Source of the DNA: Doryteuthis pealeii
Taxonomy: Eukaryota; Mollusca; Cephalopoda; Myopsida; Loliginidae
Assembly (NCBI GenBank): GCA_023376005.1
Contig: CM042157.1
Location: 16,530,619-16,594,618 of the forward strand
Reading direction: 5' to 3'
DNA: 64,000 bases
Both the position numbers and the translations under genes were made by a program. Below the pieces are notes generated by a model. That model was not told where the DNA came from, did no database searches, and saw nothing but the letters and a program-made list of their open reading frames with translations. Shown piece by piece: positions 31,027-42,798 of this stretch. Positions within the stretch are counted from its first letter, which is position 1. Each line of letters begins with the position of its first letter.

Positions 31027-33024
31027 CAAGTGTAATTGGTAGTGGAACTATTTAACCAATTTAGCTAGAGAGGTGACGGGTTTTTTTAAATCCTTTATAC
31101 CATGGATAATTATTCGTAGTGAATGTAATAGCACGAACTGGAGTTTCGAACTCGCTTATCTACGAGGTCGCAGTCTTGCACGATAGCCACTAAGCAAGTG
31201 GACTTCTATATTTATTTTTCTAGTTTATTTGTACATTCTTGGTTCTGTCTGTTTCTGTCTGTCTCTATCCCTCTATCTATCTATCTAATCTATCTATCTA
31301 ATTTATCTCGCTCTATCCTTCTCCTTCTTAATGCATTCATCTATTTTTTTAACTTTCTAGTTTTATTTGTACCATTGCTCTGTCTGTGCTGTACTGTCTG
31401 TCTGTCTGTCTGTCTCTATCTAATTCTATCTATCTAATTTATCTATTCATCTCGCTCTCTCCTTCTCCTTCTAAAATGCATCCCACTAATTTTTTTTATT
31501 TCTTGTTTTATTTGTACATTCTCTGTCTGCCTGACTATTTGGTCTGTCTGTCGTATGTCTGTCTGTTTGTCTATCTATCTATCTATCTATCTAGTCTATC
31601 TAAGCTCTCTTCCTTCTCCTTCCATAATGCATTTACTATTTTTTTCTTGTTTTCTTTTAGTAATTTTTTAGCAACGGTAAAATTTCAATCTTTTCCTCAT
31701 TAATAAGTGCAGTAAAGGACGGCGACGGCCATTTTTGGACGTAAATTGTAAGGAAAAAAATAGATTGGCATCAAGGGAGGTAATTAAGCTTGTCGCTAAA
31801 CCTAGACAGTTTTTCTTTTTTAAAATCTTTTTCCCCAGTCAGTTTATCGGCGTGGCATTTACAAAGAACGAGTAGCTTTTGTCGCCGCCCTAAGAACAAA
31901 ATCGTCCGCCATTGTCAAGTGGAATAACGGACCTGCACCAATCGTGTTATCTTTCTTTCCTTTCATAAATAATTCTTATAAAAAAAAAATGTTGAAGTCG
32001 GTCAACTTTCTACATATGTGTTCTATCTAATACACTATAAATTTTAAAAACTAAAAAAAAAACAAAAACCAAAAAAACAACAGCATCTCACAAATCCTTA
32101 TCTACTATGTTGAGGCGTCCGTTTTTATAAATGTTATCGGTTGTAGAAATGGGTACGGTATATACGAGTTCAAATCCTGCAACAATCGTTTTTCTTTCAT
32201 AAATCTAATCCCCTCTCTTACGCTATCTATCTGCTCTTCGCTCTCTTCCTTCATTCCTTCTAATGCACTAAATGAACTCCAATTAAACTATTCTCAAAAA
32301 AAGTAAATGTTCATTGTATACAATTCGTACAAACCAATAGCATTGAATAACCATATATGGTTTGACACGCCAATTAAAATCAATCAACCAATTGCAATCG
32401 ATATGATCGAAACATTTTCTCAGTAAAAGAAAAAGTACCCCACCAACGCGCGGTCGAAAAAGGCCCCTCCGACATCGGCTCGTCACGTAAGCATAGCCCT
32501 ACATAATCAATTGTCCGACTATTGTCTTTACGGCAAACCCCCCAATCCTTTTGTTATAATATATGTGCTAGAAGGCGATGCTGAGGGTCTTGGTGTCTCT
32601 GGGTAATTGACGTTAAACTGCATCTGGTGGCTGAAGTCCAATTCTGTAACTCTGGGGATGCAGAGTATACATTCATGCCATTCCTCCAGGTCCACCCTGA
32701 TCCAGAGTGGTGGTACCTGGTAGAATGTCATCTCTGGTTAAATAGATAAAAATGAGTTAAAAATATATTCAAAAGAATGTTTTTAAAAAGTTTGAAGAAC
32801 CAAATCATGAATGAATGCGAAAAAAAACGTCTTCGGCATAAAAATAACCAATAAGGGTTGACATGCCGTAAACATCCACAACACCAACCAGCCACCAAAC
32901 CAACCAGCAACCAATCCAAACGCAACCAGCCAACCAACACAGATTAGAAATCCTGTCTGTCTGTCTGTCTGTTTGTCTGTTTCTATCTTATCTAATCTAA
33001 TCTATCTATCTATCTATCTATTCT

Positions 33025-33124
33025 NNNNNNNNNNNNNNNNNNNNNNNNNNNNNNNNNNNNNNNNNNNNNNNNNNNNNNNNNNNNNNNNNNNNNNNNNNNN
33101 NNNNNNNNNNNNNNNNNNNNNNNN
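33025..33124. other. Assembly gap (100 N)
   Basis: Exactly 100 N, the usual placeholder for a scaffold gap of unknown size. The left flank is (TATC)n, the right flank AGAGAG. Confidence 1.
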
Positions 33125-33159
33125 AGAGAGAGTATTCACACTAATTTTGGAGGGACGGG

Positions 33160-34125
33160 CCCCGCGGGTCTAATGTTTAGAGTCGTATTGAAATAGGGAC
33201 TCATCGCCTGAGTTCAATTCCTGAAGAAGCTGTTTGCATTTTGAACATGAGCGCTAATACCATGATAGAATTTATGTCGTTTTCATTCTCGTAAAAGAAA
33301 GGAACAGATTCTGGTTTATGGGCATATTACTGATTGTTGGTGCGCGTGGTCAAATGGTTAGAGATGCGTAAGAGAATGGAGCGATCGTCGGACCCTGAGT
33401 TTCAATTCCTGAGACGACAGCTGTTTACAGTTTCACATTAGGCGCTAATACCCTTGGAAAAAGTATGAATACCCATTCTCCTACCGAGGCTAGTGGTGAA
33501 ATTTAGGCAGGAGCAGACTTGGGCTCTTTAACCCATGGCTAGGTAACCAGATCTAGGATAAGGAAAACTCTATAATTCAAACCGTTTAAACCTACTTAAG
33601 AAATTCACCGTTGTCTCTGCATCCTGCTCTGTCTGGTGTGGCTCGGAAGTTGGTGTGCTCGTGTGCGGAGGTGTAAAATATATATATATATATATATATA
33701 TAGGTATATAATATATATAATATAACGTGATATAATGTTCATCTTTCAACTAGATACCCGACGGAAATCAGTCATGAGAGCTATAAGTTAATAGTATCAC
33801 TACTGTTCTTCTATCATAGGGTATGCTTTGTTGGTGCCCACAGTGCTAATGGTTATCGTCGTAGGAAATAATGAGGTTCTAAATCCTAGATGAGGCTGGT
33901 AGCATTTCACATACGCGGTATATCATATGGGAAATAGGGTATGCATAACCACGCAGTTTTTCTACAGTTATGGCTACAATAATATGGGGCAGTTACTGGG
34001 TTAACCTTAGGTATGGCAACAGGTATATGAGAGAAACACAACTCGTGGGAATTTGGGTCTTTTTAAACTCCCAGCTAAAAATGACATTGTGTCGACATCT
34101 TGTTCGTGACCAGAGTGGTTTGATA
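33160..34125 (+). mobile_element. Three noisy SINE A copies in succession
   Basis: Heads are seen near 33170 (GTCTAATGTTTAGAGTCG), 33345 (GGTCAAATGGTTAGAGATGC) and 33845 (GCTAATGGTTATCGTCG). The middle one keeps GGCGCTAATACCCTTGG and a CTTAAGAAATTCACC end but with many extra bases. The pattern suggests uncorrected reads. Confidence 0.7.
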
Positions 34126-34259
34126 AATGAGAATCAAGGATATGCTTTGGCGAATCAAATAACCACGGAGTGTTGGTATGTCATTAAAAAAGACAAATCT
34201 CATACACTGTCGAGACACCTTCGATTTCAGCAACGTTATAGTTGCACATGACTTTCGCT

Positions 34260-35245
34260 GTGGCAGAATATGACAGCCTTGAATGAATGCATAGAATTCA
34301 TTGATTGTAGATAATTTATATTAATTTAGTTTCGGGATAAAAATAAATCTATGCTTATTTCAAAACCGAATGCGATTTATTTATTTTTGTTCAATCTCTT
34401 TCTATCTTAAATAAAATTTTTCTGTTGATCTTAGCACATACATCCACGACAGATATTAGGCAATTGACCTTCTCGTTTCCAATAGACTCTCACATCAAAG
34501 TAGTATGTATAGTCTATCTTCCATTCTAGTGATCTTTTATATCTAGTTATTCTATCTATCAATCTATCTACTCACAGGAGATCTACGTTTGTTATCTAAC
34601 AATCTATCACAGGCGCATGTTGCCGTTTTATGCAATTAATGTTATATACGATTTGAGATTTTGTTTTAATATGCATCGATCCATCTCAGGATAATGTTTG
34701 TATACTATTCAAATTACAACGTGGATCTCTATTTATCCTGTCTGTCTTATTGATATCTATCGAGTCTATATTCAGTGGTATCTAATCTAGTCTATTTATC
34801 TATCTATCGGTGTATCTATCTATCAAGTTGTATATTCATGTTGTGTCTGTCTTAAAGTGATATATATTATCATAATCATTTATATCTTAGTGAAGTATCT
34901 ATTCTTAGTGATCTCTATATAGCAAGTTTAATTAGTGATATCTTATCTATCTATCTAACTCCAGGTACTATCATATATAAGTATAATATATAAATATTTA
35001 TATATACGTAGCTATAGTTATATTATAGAGTATAGTATATTCATATCCAGTAGTATATCTATCTGTTTAAAACGCTCGGTGATATTAACTATCAGGCGAT
35101 ATTTATCAAGAAGGATATCTTGTCTAACTCAGAAAATCATATATATATATATATATATATTATATATTATATATATATATATTAATACTACTTACAGTAT
35201 GGAAACGAATGCTGCGCCAAATAGCCAACACCACACCAACACATC
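34260..35245. other. AT-rich stretch with broken TATC repeats
   Basis: Interrupted ATCTATCTATC remnants and (AT)n tracts; no element recognised. The irregular interruptions look like base-calling errors. Confidence 0.5.
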
Positions 35246-35248
35246 ATG

Positions 35249-35523
35249 GGGCCGGGTTAGCTCAGTCGGTAGATGCGTTCGGCTAGAACCCAGCGAGAGG
35301 TTCCTAGTTCGATATACCGGTCCCGGCCAAATCAGCGTATGAGTAGCAACAGGGGCTTCTGTGCGGTAAGTCAAGGAAGCTGGAGTGGTAGTGTGGGGTA
35401 TGACCGCATCCACCTTCAGATGCTAAAACAATCTCCTATGGTCTAGCGCTATGAAATAGGAGATAGACTTCCGTCGCTGATGGCTGGACTACCCGCAGCT
35501 TTAGACTGGCCGCCCGTCGATTA
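35249..35523 (+). mobile_element. SINE C, full length but with many insertions
   Basis: Head GGGCCGGGTTAGCTCAGTCG, B box GTTCGATATACCGG, ending GGCCGCCCGTCGA. Compared with the other copies it contains about a dozen extra single bases. Confidence 0.85.
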
Positions 35524-35556
<33 letters not shown>

Positions 35557-35579
35557 CTAATTCTATTAGTAAACCCTAG

Positions 35580-36520
35580 CGCTAAGGAAGCCCAGGCAAA
35601 TAATTTTGCAACTAAAAATATACTCCAATAATTGCCTGGGAAATATTTTTAAAAAAAGACCACGAGAGAGATCTCTTTAAATCTATCTTTGATAATCAAT
35701 ATATGTGTGCAAATTATTTGTATTGTGATAAGAATACTTGTATATCATAGAACTGAGTGTAAACAAATTGATTATAGGCAAATAAAATAGAGCAATCTAA
35801 TGAAATACAATGGACCGTAGACCTGCACTTAGATGACCGGATCCAGTCTGGTAATTTTTCTCGGTTTCAATCCTTGGGTGCAAGATATTTTAGCGACAGC
35901 GAGTCGCCATGCAAACATGGCGACTTGTCGGCGGACAAACAGGAAAGGAAATGAATAAATACTCCGCAGTTGAAGACGTCAAAGTTCAGTTTACTCGTCC
36001 TTTTAATAATCGATCGGGAACCAGTTCCACTGCTACATCAACTTCGATCCCGATATTATCGCTGAGTGATCGATAACCGAATCCGGTGATGAACCGAATT
36101 GATTTTCTCAGCAACATGCTTACAACTCTGCAATTTAATTTACTTTTCAAGCGTCTAAGCGAAGGTATATAACAAAACCCGGCTAGTCAGGAAAAATGTC
36201 GTCATTATCCGAAAAGTGATCTGACCCGCATCGAAAAACCAGGAAGTCGGAATTAAAAGTAGTCGTTAATCTTGTCAAAGAAACTTTCATTCAGGAAACA
36301 GGAACTAGCAATAGGCATTAACCATCTAAAGGAATGGACATTGGCCAGGAAACAGAAACGGCACTTTCCATCAATGTAACTAGAACTTCATGCGGTTTCT
36401 GGGAATTAAAACCATCTTCCGGAAACAGAGCAGAGCAATGATTGAATAGCGACTTAGCAGCGCGGCCAATGAATTTTGAGATGACTCAAAACTAAACAAA
36501 AAAGGTTTTTACGTGTTTTA
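35580..36520. other. Low-repeat complex sequence
   Basis: This is the longest stretch here without simple repeats or familiar elements. It contains a short hairpin AGTCGCCATG...CATGGCGACT (35904-35927) and GGTATATAAC near 36164. No open frame is convincing. It could be unique intergenic, regulatory or old-repeat DNA. Confidence 0.4.
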
Positions 36521-36643
36521 CAATGGGATCTATTGCTAAATGAATTAAACGGAACAACCGGTGAACAGTTAGGTTCTGTCTTTGAACAAGGGTTCATCAT
36601 AATATTGATTTTCTATTCGTTCACATACACATACATTCTCACG

Positions 36644-36649
<6 letters not shown>

Positions 36650-36674
<25 letters not shown>

Positions 36675-36677
36675 TCG

Positions 36678-36720
<43 letters not shown>
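36650..36720. repeat. (CT)n and (AT)n microsatellites
   Basis: CT run followed by AT run. Confidence 0.95.
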
Positions 36721-36721
<1 letters not shown>

Positions 36722-36907
36722 TAAAGGACGAAACCAGAAGCCATTTTTACTGACAATGACGCAGGAAGTGCTGATAAACACCTATGTTGGAATGATGCAG
36801 GTAGAGATACATGATCAATATCGACCGGATCACTTAGCGAGAGTGTACGATGTTGAAAGGACCCGAACCCACAAAGAACAAAAGAACATCACTGATGATG
36901 CATCCAA

Positions 36908-36976
36908 TCTCTCTCTCTTCTCTCTCTCTTGTCCTCTCTTTCTCTCTCTTCTCTCTCATCTCTCTCTCTCTCTCTA
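36908..36976. repeat. CT-rich tract
   Basis: Interrupted (CT)n. Confidence 0.9.
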
Positions 36977-37194
36977 ATATACGCATTCTTGATGAGTTGG
37001 GAGAATTAGACACTTTGTCTAAGCTCCCTGAAATAGACTATAATCAAAATCTCTAAGTCTTTTGTTATTTCTTTACTTATAAATTTGCTCTGTGACTCTA
37101 ACAATAAGAGCAAACATTGAGGCTCTCAACATGGGACAGGTTTTAATAAAAAACTCCAATGTGTCGTAAGGAAGATTTCTTCTCTGGACTTTGG

Positions 37195-37204
37195 AATATA
37201 TATA

Positions 37205-37244
<40 letters not shown>

Positions 37245-37270
37245 ATATATATAGTATATATATATATTAA
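37195..37270. repeat. (AT)n microsatellite
   Basis: AT dinucleotides with a few interruptions. Confidence 0.95.
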
Positions 37271-37667
37271 TTTATAAGCATGTTTGATTGAAGGCCACGA
37301 ACCTTTTCTTTTTATCTTTTTTTTTGTCTTTGCTCCCACCTTTGTGCTAGTGTACTGAGTCGGGGCCCAAGACCTCCTAAGCGCTTTCGATCACATCCAT
37401 GAGTGTCTTCGATGGAATGATATTTTGAAGGTAATGTTGAAAAAAATGTAAAAAGTAATTGACTGATTTTTAACGGCATTTTAAACTGTCTATGGTTATG
37501 CTATGCCTTGAGGTTAGACAATAACGTTCATTTTTTTATTCATATCTCCATTTTCTGTTTAGTTGTTTCTCAAGGCTTTTTTTTTTTTTTTACTTTCTTG
37601 GCACTTGGCCCTATTTGATAAGATTAATTTTTGAAACAGATCTATTTGACCTATAGATGGGATCCAT

Positions 37668-37888
37668 ACTCTTTACATTTCATATAACGCTAATACCCTT
37701 GGGAAAGGTATTAATCCAACTATTATCCCTTCAGTTATGGTTAAATAGTATGGCAGACTAGCTATTTAACTTTGGTATGGCAAATAGCCCGACAGAAAGA
37801 AAACTATAATTTCAAACCTGTTCAAAAACCCGCTTAAAAGAATTGACCTTGTGTCACATTCCGCTCTTGTTGAGGGCTTGGTAAATAC
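37668..37888 (+). mobile_element. SINE A without head
   Basis: CATATAACGCTAATACCCTT, then GTTAAATAGTATGGCAGACT, then a CACATTCCGCTCTTGTTGAG end. Confidence 0.75.
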
Positions 37889-38046
37889 ATACCACTCCAG
37901 GATAGAGTCGACCTAGGAGTAATGGCAATTAAGTGGTACTCAAAATTTCCTAGAGTTCCAGAACTGGAGCCTGTCGAAGAGATGCAGTATAGTGTCATAT
38001 CCAGGATATCTACTGGGAGGGAGTCTTATCTTTCTGTAGTATTTAA

Positions 38047-38279
38047 AAGTAGTCGGGTGGCCTAAAGTCGGTGTCAGCCATTCAGCGAGGGAGTGTATCC
38101 CCTTTTCACTAGCGCTAGACCAAGGAGATTGTTTTTGCGTCTGATGTGGAGCTCCACACCTACCATCATCTTCTTACTTTACCGCACAGATCCCAGTGCT
38201 ACTCATACGCTGAGTTGGCAAGGGCCGCTAGCGAACTATGAACCTTGTGGTTTCTAGGCGAACGCTCTACCGACTGATA
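38047..38279 (-). mobile_element. SINE C, reverse, 5'-truncated
   Basis: On the minus strand it enters at the A box (TCGGTAGAGCGTTCGCC) and runs to AGGCCACCCGACTAC. Confidence 0.85.
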
Positions 38280-38504
38280 GTAGTCGATGCAGTCAGCCTA
38301 TTTTAAGGCCCATCGACAGCGTTTTGTGATAACCAAAAGGGGATATTCTTTCCTTAATGTCTTCCATACACGCTAATTGGATATTTTCTGTACGTAACAA
38401 TTATTACAATTTTATGATTATAATTTTCATTTAATTTTGATTAGATTTATATTTCTAGATGATTAAACTAGTTATTATGTAACCGTAACGTTTCTGAAGT
38501 TGGC

Positions 38505-38586
38505 ACCTTGCGTAGTCTCATGTTTAACAATCTAGGGCTTGTAGACCATTAATAATGAATAAGATTCTCACTGAGTGTCTCATTCC
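38505..38586 (+). tRNA. Diverged tRNA-like relative of 7587-7663
   Basis: GCACCTTGCGTAGTC...TAAGATTCTCACTGAGTGTC. The acceptor complementarity is partly retained and the T arm is decayed. The flanking CTAAGCTTAG matches the flank of the 7.6 kb copy, so both belong to one dispersed family. Confidence 0.5.
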
Positions 38587-38682
38587 TCAAGTTTTCCCCA
38601 AAACAAAACTAAGCTTAGCAAATGAAAACAAAGTTTCAGAAGTTTACAAAAAGAAAGAAATGTTTTTTTTTATGGGGGACTC

Positions 38683-38872
38683 CCCATAGCGTATTGGCTA
38701 ACATGCTGGGCTGCGATATTTTAGTAAGCGAGTTCGAACTACAGTAGCGCTATTAGGTTCACTTTCAGACTAATATCCTTGATAAATTTATCAACCTCCT
38801 TATTCCACTAAATATGGGTTAAATAGTACCACTACTGTTCTTCTACAAGGATAGCTTTCACAAAGCGCACAT
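38683..38872 (+). mobile_element. SINE B
   Basis: Head GGACTCCCCATAGCGTATTG, AGCGAGTTCGAACTACAG, middle CAGACTAATATCCTTG and TAGTACCACTACTGTTCTTC. The tail is replaced by SINE A-like sequence at 38876. Confidence 0.8.
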
Positions 38873-38875
38873 ACC

Positions 38876-38992
38876 ACTGGGAATAGTATGGATCCAACTA
38901 TTCCCCCTCCAGCTATGGGTAAATAGTTGAGTGTACTAGGTTATTTAACACTGGAATGGCAACCGGTTTAGGAGACGGAAAACTCTTAATTT
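38876..38992 (+). mobile_element. SINE A middle fragment
   Basis: ATACCACTGGGAATAGTATG and CCTCCAGCTATGGGTAAATAG, ending in GAAAACTCTTAATTTAAA where the reverse SINE C begins. Confidence 0.7.
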
Positions 38993-38995
38993 AAA

Positions 38996-39243
38996 AGTAA
39001 AGTCGCCGGGGTGGTCTAAAGTCGGTATCAGCCATTTAGCGAGGGAGTTTTTCCCTTTTCACTAGCACTAGACCAAGGAGATTGTTTTTGCGTCTGAGGT
39101 GAAACTCCGCATCAACCATCATCTCGTTACTTTACCGCACAGATCCCAGGGATACTCATACGCTGAGTTGGCGAGGGCCGGTAACGAACTATGAACCTTG
39201 TGGTTTCTTGCCGAACGCTCTACCGACTGAGCTAACCCGGCCC
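38996..39243 (-). mobile_element. SINE C, reverse, full head
   Basis: On the minus strand GGGCCGGGTTAGCTCAGTCG starts at 39243 and the element ends CGGCGACTTTAC. No 5S sequence precedes the head. Confidence 0.88.
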
Positions 39244-39284
39244 TAAACTGACTTTTTGTCACATTCTGCTAGTTGTTTCATAAA

Positions 39285-39354
39285 TGCATATAATGATGGT
39301 TTTGGCATTAAATAACCAAAGAAGGTTGATACGCCATTAAACAAATAAACCAAA
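39285..39354 (+). mobile_element. SINE B tail fragment
   Basis: GGCATTAAATAACCAAAGAA and GATACGCCATTAAACAAATA, the shared 3' tail module. Confidence 0.7.
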
Positions 39355-39359
39355 ACTGA

Positions 39360-39855
39360 ATCATATGATTTTAAAACATTAAACATTTTTTTTTCATAAT
39401 TTTCAGATGATATATTTTCTATATTGGTTGAAAGATCAATAATATTTCAAATTATTTCATTTCCCAGTGGACCTATCTCATAGATATGTAAATATTATTA
39501 GTGTCTAAAACATATTTTATGGAGATTCCATAAAATTAAATAAGAGGTGTTTTATTAACTTAAATATTTGCACAAGGGAGAAAAAACTACTTTTTCATAA
39601 ATCAATTTATTTTTTAAACGAGGAAATCATATTGAAATCGCATATTTAACAGACTTTTAAAAATCTGGTAATATAAATTATTTATATCAGTTTATTGATG
39701 TACATGTAGTTAAATGATATATCGAACATAAACATGAATTCTACCAACTTATCAATACACATGAAGATAATGGAAAACTTTACATAAAAATTATCAGCGT
39801 AGTAAGCCAGTACGAATTTTTTTGAGGGTGGTGAGGATCTACGCAGAAAAAAATC
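39360..39855. other. AT-rich stretch
   Basis: No recognisable element. Confidence 0.35.
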
Positions 39856-39856
39856 G

Positions 39857-40098
39857 GTTATTTCCTATAAGTCTAACATAAACAAACGGGAACCACTCTT
39901 GGCTGATTAATTGTTTATTTATTTATTTATTGATCTACTTGGAAAAAAGAAGACGGGGATAGGGTTTAGGGTTAGGGTTAGGGTTTAGAGTTAGTTAAGG
40001 ATTAGGGTTTAGAGTTAGTTTAATGGAAAAATAAATACATAATTTATCAGTCAAGAGTGGTCCCCCTTTGTTTATGTTAGAATTATAGGAAATAACCT
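39857..40098. mobile_element. Foldback element with a telomere-like core
   Basis: Arms at 39857-39930 and 40027-40098 pair imperfectly (CTAACATAAACAAA with TTTGTTTATGTTAG; ACCACTCTTGGCTGATTAA with its near complement). The loop at 39962-40018 holds TTAGGG/TTTAGGG-type repeats: AGGGTTTAGGGTTAGGGTTA, then degenerate GAGTTAG units. Confidence 0.75.
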
Positions 40099-40100
40099 AA

Positions 40101-41690
40101 AAAATCTCTATTTTTATCTATAATTCTGCCGGTAAAGAAATCTTTCATTTTGTAACTCTTCATAAATTAAATGAATTAATATCCTATATGTTCCAGAAAG
40201 TAATTTAGACCAAATATGATGTATCTATCATTAAATGACTGGATCTTTCTGTCCCATTCACACTTTTTATTTAACTGTGATACTGAACTTGCAAATATTA
40301 CTGAGATAGTTTTTAATAACTACATTTAGTAATACAGTGTCTGTTAAACTTAATATAAAGTCATTCAAATTAATGTTTCTTCTCTTTATCTTAGAATTTC
40401 TTTTGGAACAACATGTGAAGTCCGTATCTGTAATGCTGTCTAGAAAGAACTCCTTAATTCTATAGCTCTTTATAACTTAAATTAAATTAATATCCTATAT
40501 GTTCCAGAAAGTAATTTAGACCAGATATGATGTATTTTTCATTAACTACCTTGATATGTCTGCCCCGCCAGCAGTTTTTATTTAATTATTATACTGAAAT
40601 TACTGATATTACTGAGATATTTTCGTAATACCTATATATAGTGCAAAACAAGTGTCTGTTAAATTTAATATGAAGTCATTGAAATTGATGTTTTCTACTT
40701 TGTATCTTAGAATTTCTTTTGGAACAACATGGGAAATCTATATCTGTAATTCTACCTGTACAGAATTCTTAAATTTTGTAACTCTTTCTTAAATTAAATG
40801 ATTTAATATCCTAGATGGATGAAAAAGTAATTTGGACCAGTTATAATTAATTTTTCATTAACTACCTTGATATTTCTGCCCAGTCCACAGTTTTTATTAA
40901 ACTGTGATACTGAAATGATAGATGTTATTGATATATTTTCTTAATAGGGGAGTAAACCCCGAAAACAATTCAGAAGCCGGAGTTCCCAAAGTAGTGGGAT
41001 GCTGAAAACCACTGCGACACTAACACTGCCAAACTGCATTAGTTCATTACCTTTCCTTTGGATCACAGCAGTGTAGAATAATCATACTAAGTCCAATTAC
41101 CGTCGAATTGGCAAGACAAGACAGCAAGCAGTCGTAACTTAAATACGATTCTGGTTTGCTGCAAAGACCACTGCAAAGTGGCAGGATTTATGGAGCCTTA
41201 GAGGATCATACAATCCAAGAAGCCAATCAGGACTCATGGAATGGAATCACCCAAATGTATGAGTAGACTGTTCTGAATTTCCATAAGTACCAGTTGTCTT
41301 GACACTGGTTCATTTGTGCCTAGCCAGTCACATTGTTCAAACCAATAGTAGACTGACTGACTGACTGACTGACTTCAATAAGCGGCAGTGTGGAGAGGAG
41401 GGTTTGCTGCTTGGGCAACAGCTCATCCTCCATATGAACCCGCCCAGGCTACGTAGTTAAAAAAAAGATTTGGACACTACTCCATTGTCTCTCGTAGATG
41501 CTAACAACAATTTTCTAAAAAAAAACATTGAGTAAATAAGTGTCTGTTAAACTTAATCTAAAGTCATTCAAATTGTTGTTTTCTTCTCTGTATCTTAGAA
41601 TTTATTTTTGGGACAACATGGGAAGTCCATATCCGTAATTTTGCCTGTAAAAATTCCTTAATTTTGTAACTTTTTATAAATCAAACGACG
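40101..41690 (+). repeat. ~312-bp tandem repeat, interrupted by an insertion
   Basis: TTAATATCCTATATGTTCCA-type segments start near 40176, 40487 and 40803, each with a TCTTAGAATTTCTTTTGGAA segment later in the unit. The last unit is split: it stops near 40949 and resumes at 41530 (AAGTGTCTGTTAAACTTAAT). Confidence 0.85.
40950..41536 (+). mobile_element. ~573-bp insertion with A-rich 3' end
   Basis: The insert 40957-41529 is flanked by GAGTAAA on both sides (40950-40956, 41530-41536) and ends CTAAAAAAAAACATT. It holds a short (GACT)n tract and GGGTTTGCTGCTTGGGCAAC. The A-rich end suggests a LINE 3' fragment or SINE; family unknown. Confidence 0.6.
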
Positions 41691-41767
41691 AACGGGTTGG
41701 GTAAATTTATTTTATTTCTATTTATTGGCAATACTATCAGAATATCACTGAGTGACAGAAATCACTA

Positions 41768-42018
41768 TACGTAGACGGTTTAGCACAGTCCGTAAAGTTT
41801 TCGCCAAGGAACAACATGGTTCAAGATTCGACACCGGCCCTCGCCGATTCAGCACATGAGTAGCATCGCTTGGATCTGTACAGTAAGGTATAGAGCTGAT
41901 GATAGGTGTTGCAATCCACGTCAAGCGTAAAAACAATCTCACTCATCAGCTAGTGAAAAGGGGATAGACTCTCTCGCTGTACGGCTGATACTGGCAATAG
42001 GCCACTCCGTTACTTTAT
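41768..42018 (+). mobile_element. SINE C, diverged
   Basis: Head GACGGTTTAGCACAGTCCG, B-box area GGTTCAAGATTCGACACCGG, then CCTCGCCGATTCAGC, AAAGGGGATAGACTC and GGCCACTCCGTTAC. Confidence 0.8.
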
Positions 42019-42279
42019 ATTTTTTTTATTAGAGATATACAAGTTTCAACGCAAATTTCCAGAGAATGTAAACATGTTGATTATGTATCTCTGTCAATTT
42101 ACCCAGCGTTTCCCGCGCCTCTCCGGATATTCCATATCGCTGGAAATCAGAAAAGCCAAAAAAATATATATATTTTCTATCACAATTGACTTTCGTCGAG
42201 GAAGCCATTTTAAGTCTTATCAATTTTGATAGTTTTTTTCTTTTAAATTGAAGGCTCGTACATAATTCTTTCTCTCCCC

Positions 42280-42296
42280 CCTCTCTCTCTTCCTCC

Positions 42297-42360
<64 letters not shown>

Positions 42361-42460
42361 AAGGGTACCCTAAATTTTTTTTTTAGAAAAATGTTTCCAT
42401 CTCTTTCAAGATAAATACGCTTTTACGTGTCCTCATAAAATTTTGTACTGCTAAGAAACT

Positions 42461-42509
<49 letters not shown>

Positions 42510-42511
42510 GT

Positions 42512-42551
<40 letters not shown>

Positions 42552-42750
42552 GTGTAAGATGAACAAAAAGTGGTAAGACAAACAGGAATATATCTTTTAT
42601 GTTTCTTTTTTTTCAACTAGTTTTGACCTTAGGTCATCTTTCTCTTTCTCTCTCTCTCTATCTCACTCTCATAAACACACACACACACACACACTCACAT
42701 ATATATATATAGAGAGAGAGGGAGAGAGAGTCACACGTATCTATATAATG

Positions 42751-42798
<48 letters not shown>

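Larger units (their letters stand above)
27911..33024. repeat. ~5.1-kb foldback palindrome
   Basis: The left arm (27911 to about 30433) is mirrored by 30434-33024. Landmarks in reverse order include the (TTGG)n block and ACGGCATGTCAACCC (28055 versus 32855), the tRNA-like B box at 28720 versus 32170, the SINE C at 29841 versus 31026, and GCTAGTGAGG (30249) versus CCTCACTGCTAG (30611). Pairing is clear from CAGAGCCGAC/GTCGGCTCTG (30382/30477) outwards. Many single-base indels separate the arms. The right arm runs into the N gap, so the palindrome is open-ended. Confidence 0.92.

Noticed and set aside
32973..33173. Open frame crossing the N gap
   Set aside because: It is open only because the unknown bases contain no stop codons.
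39962..40018. Chromosome end
   Set aside because: Only ~57 bp of degenerate repeats with ordinary sequence on both sides and inverted arms around it.
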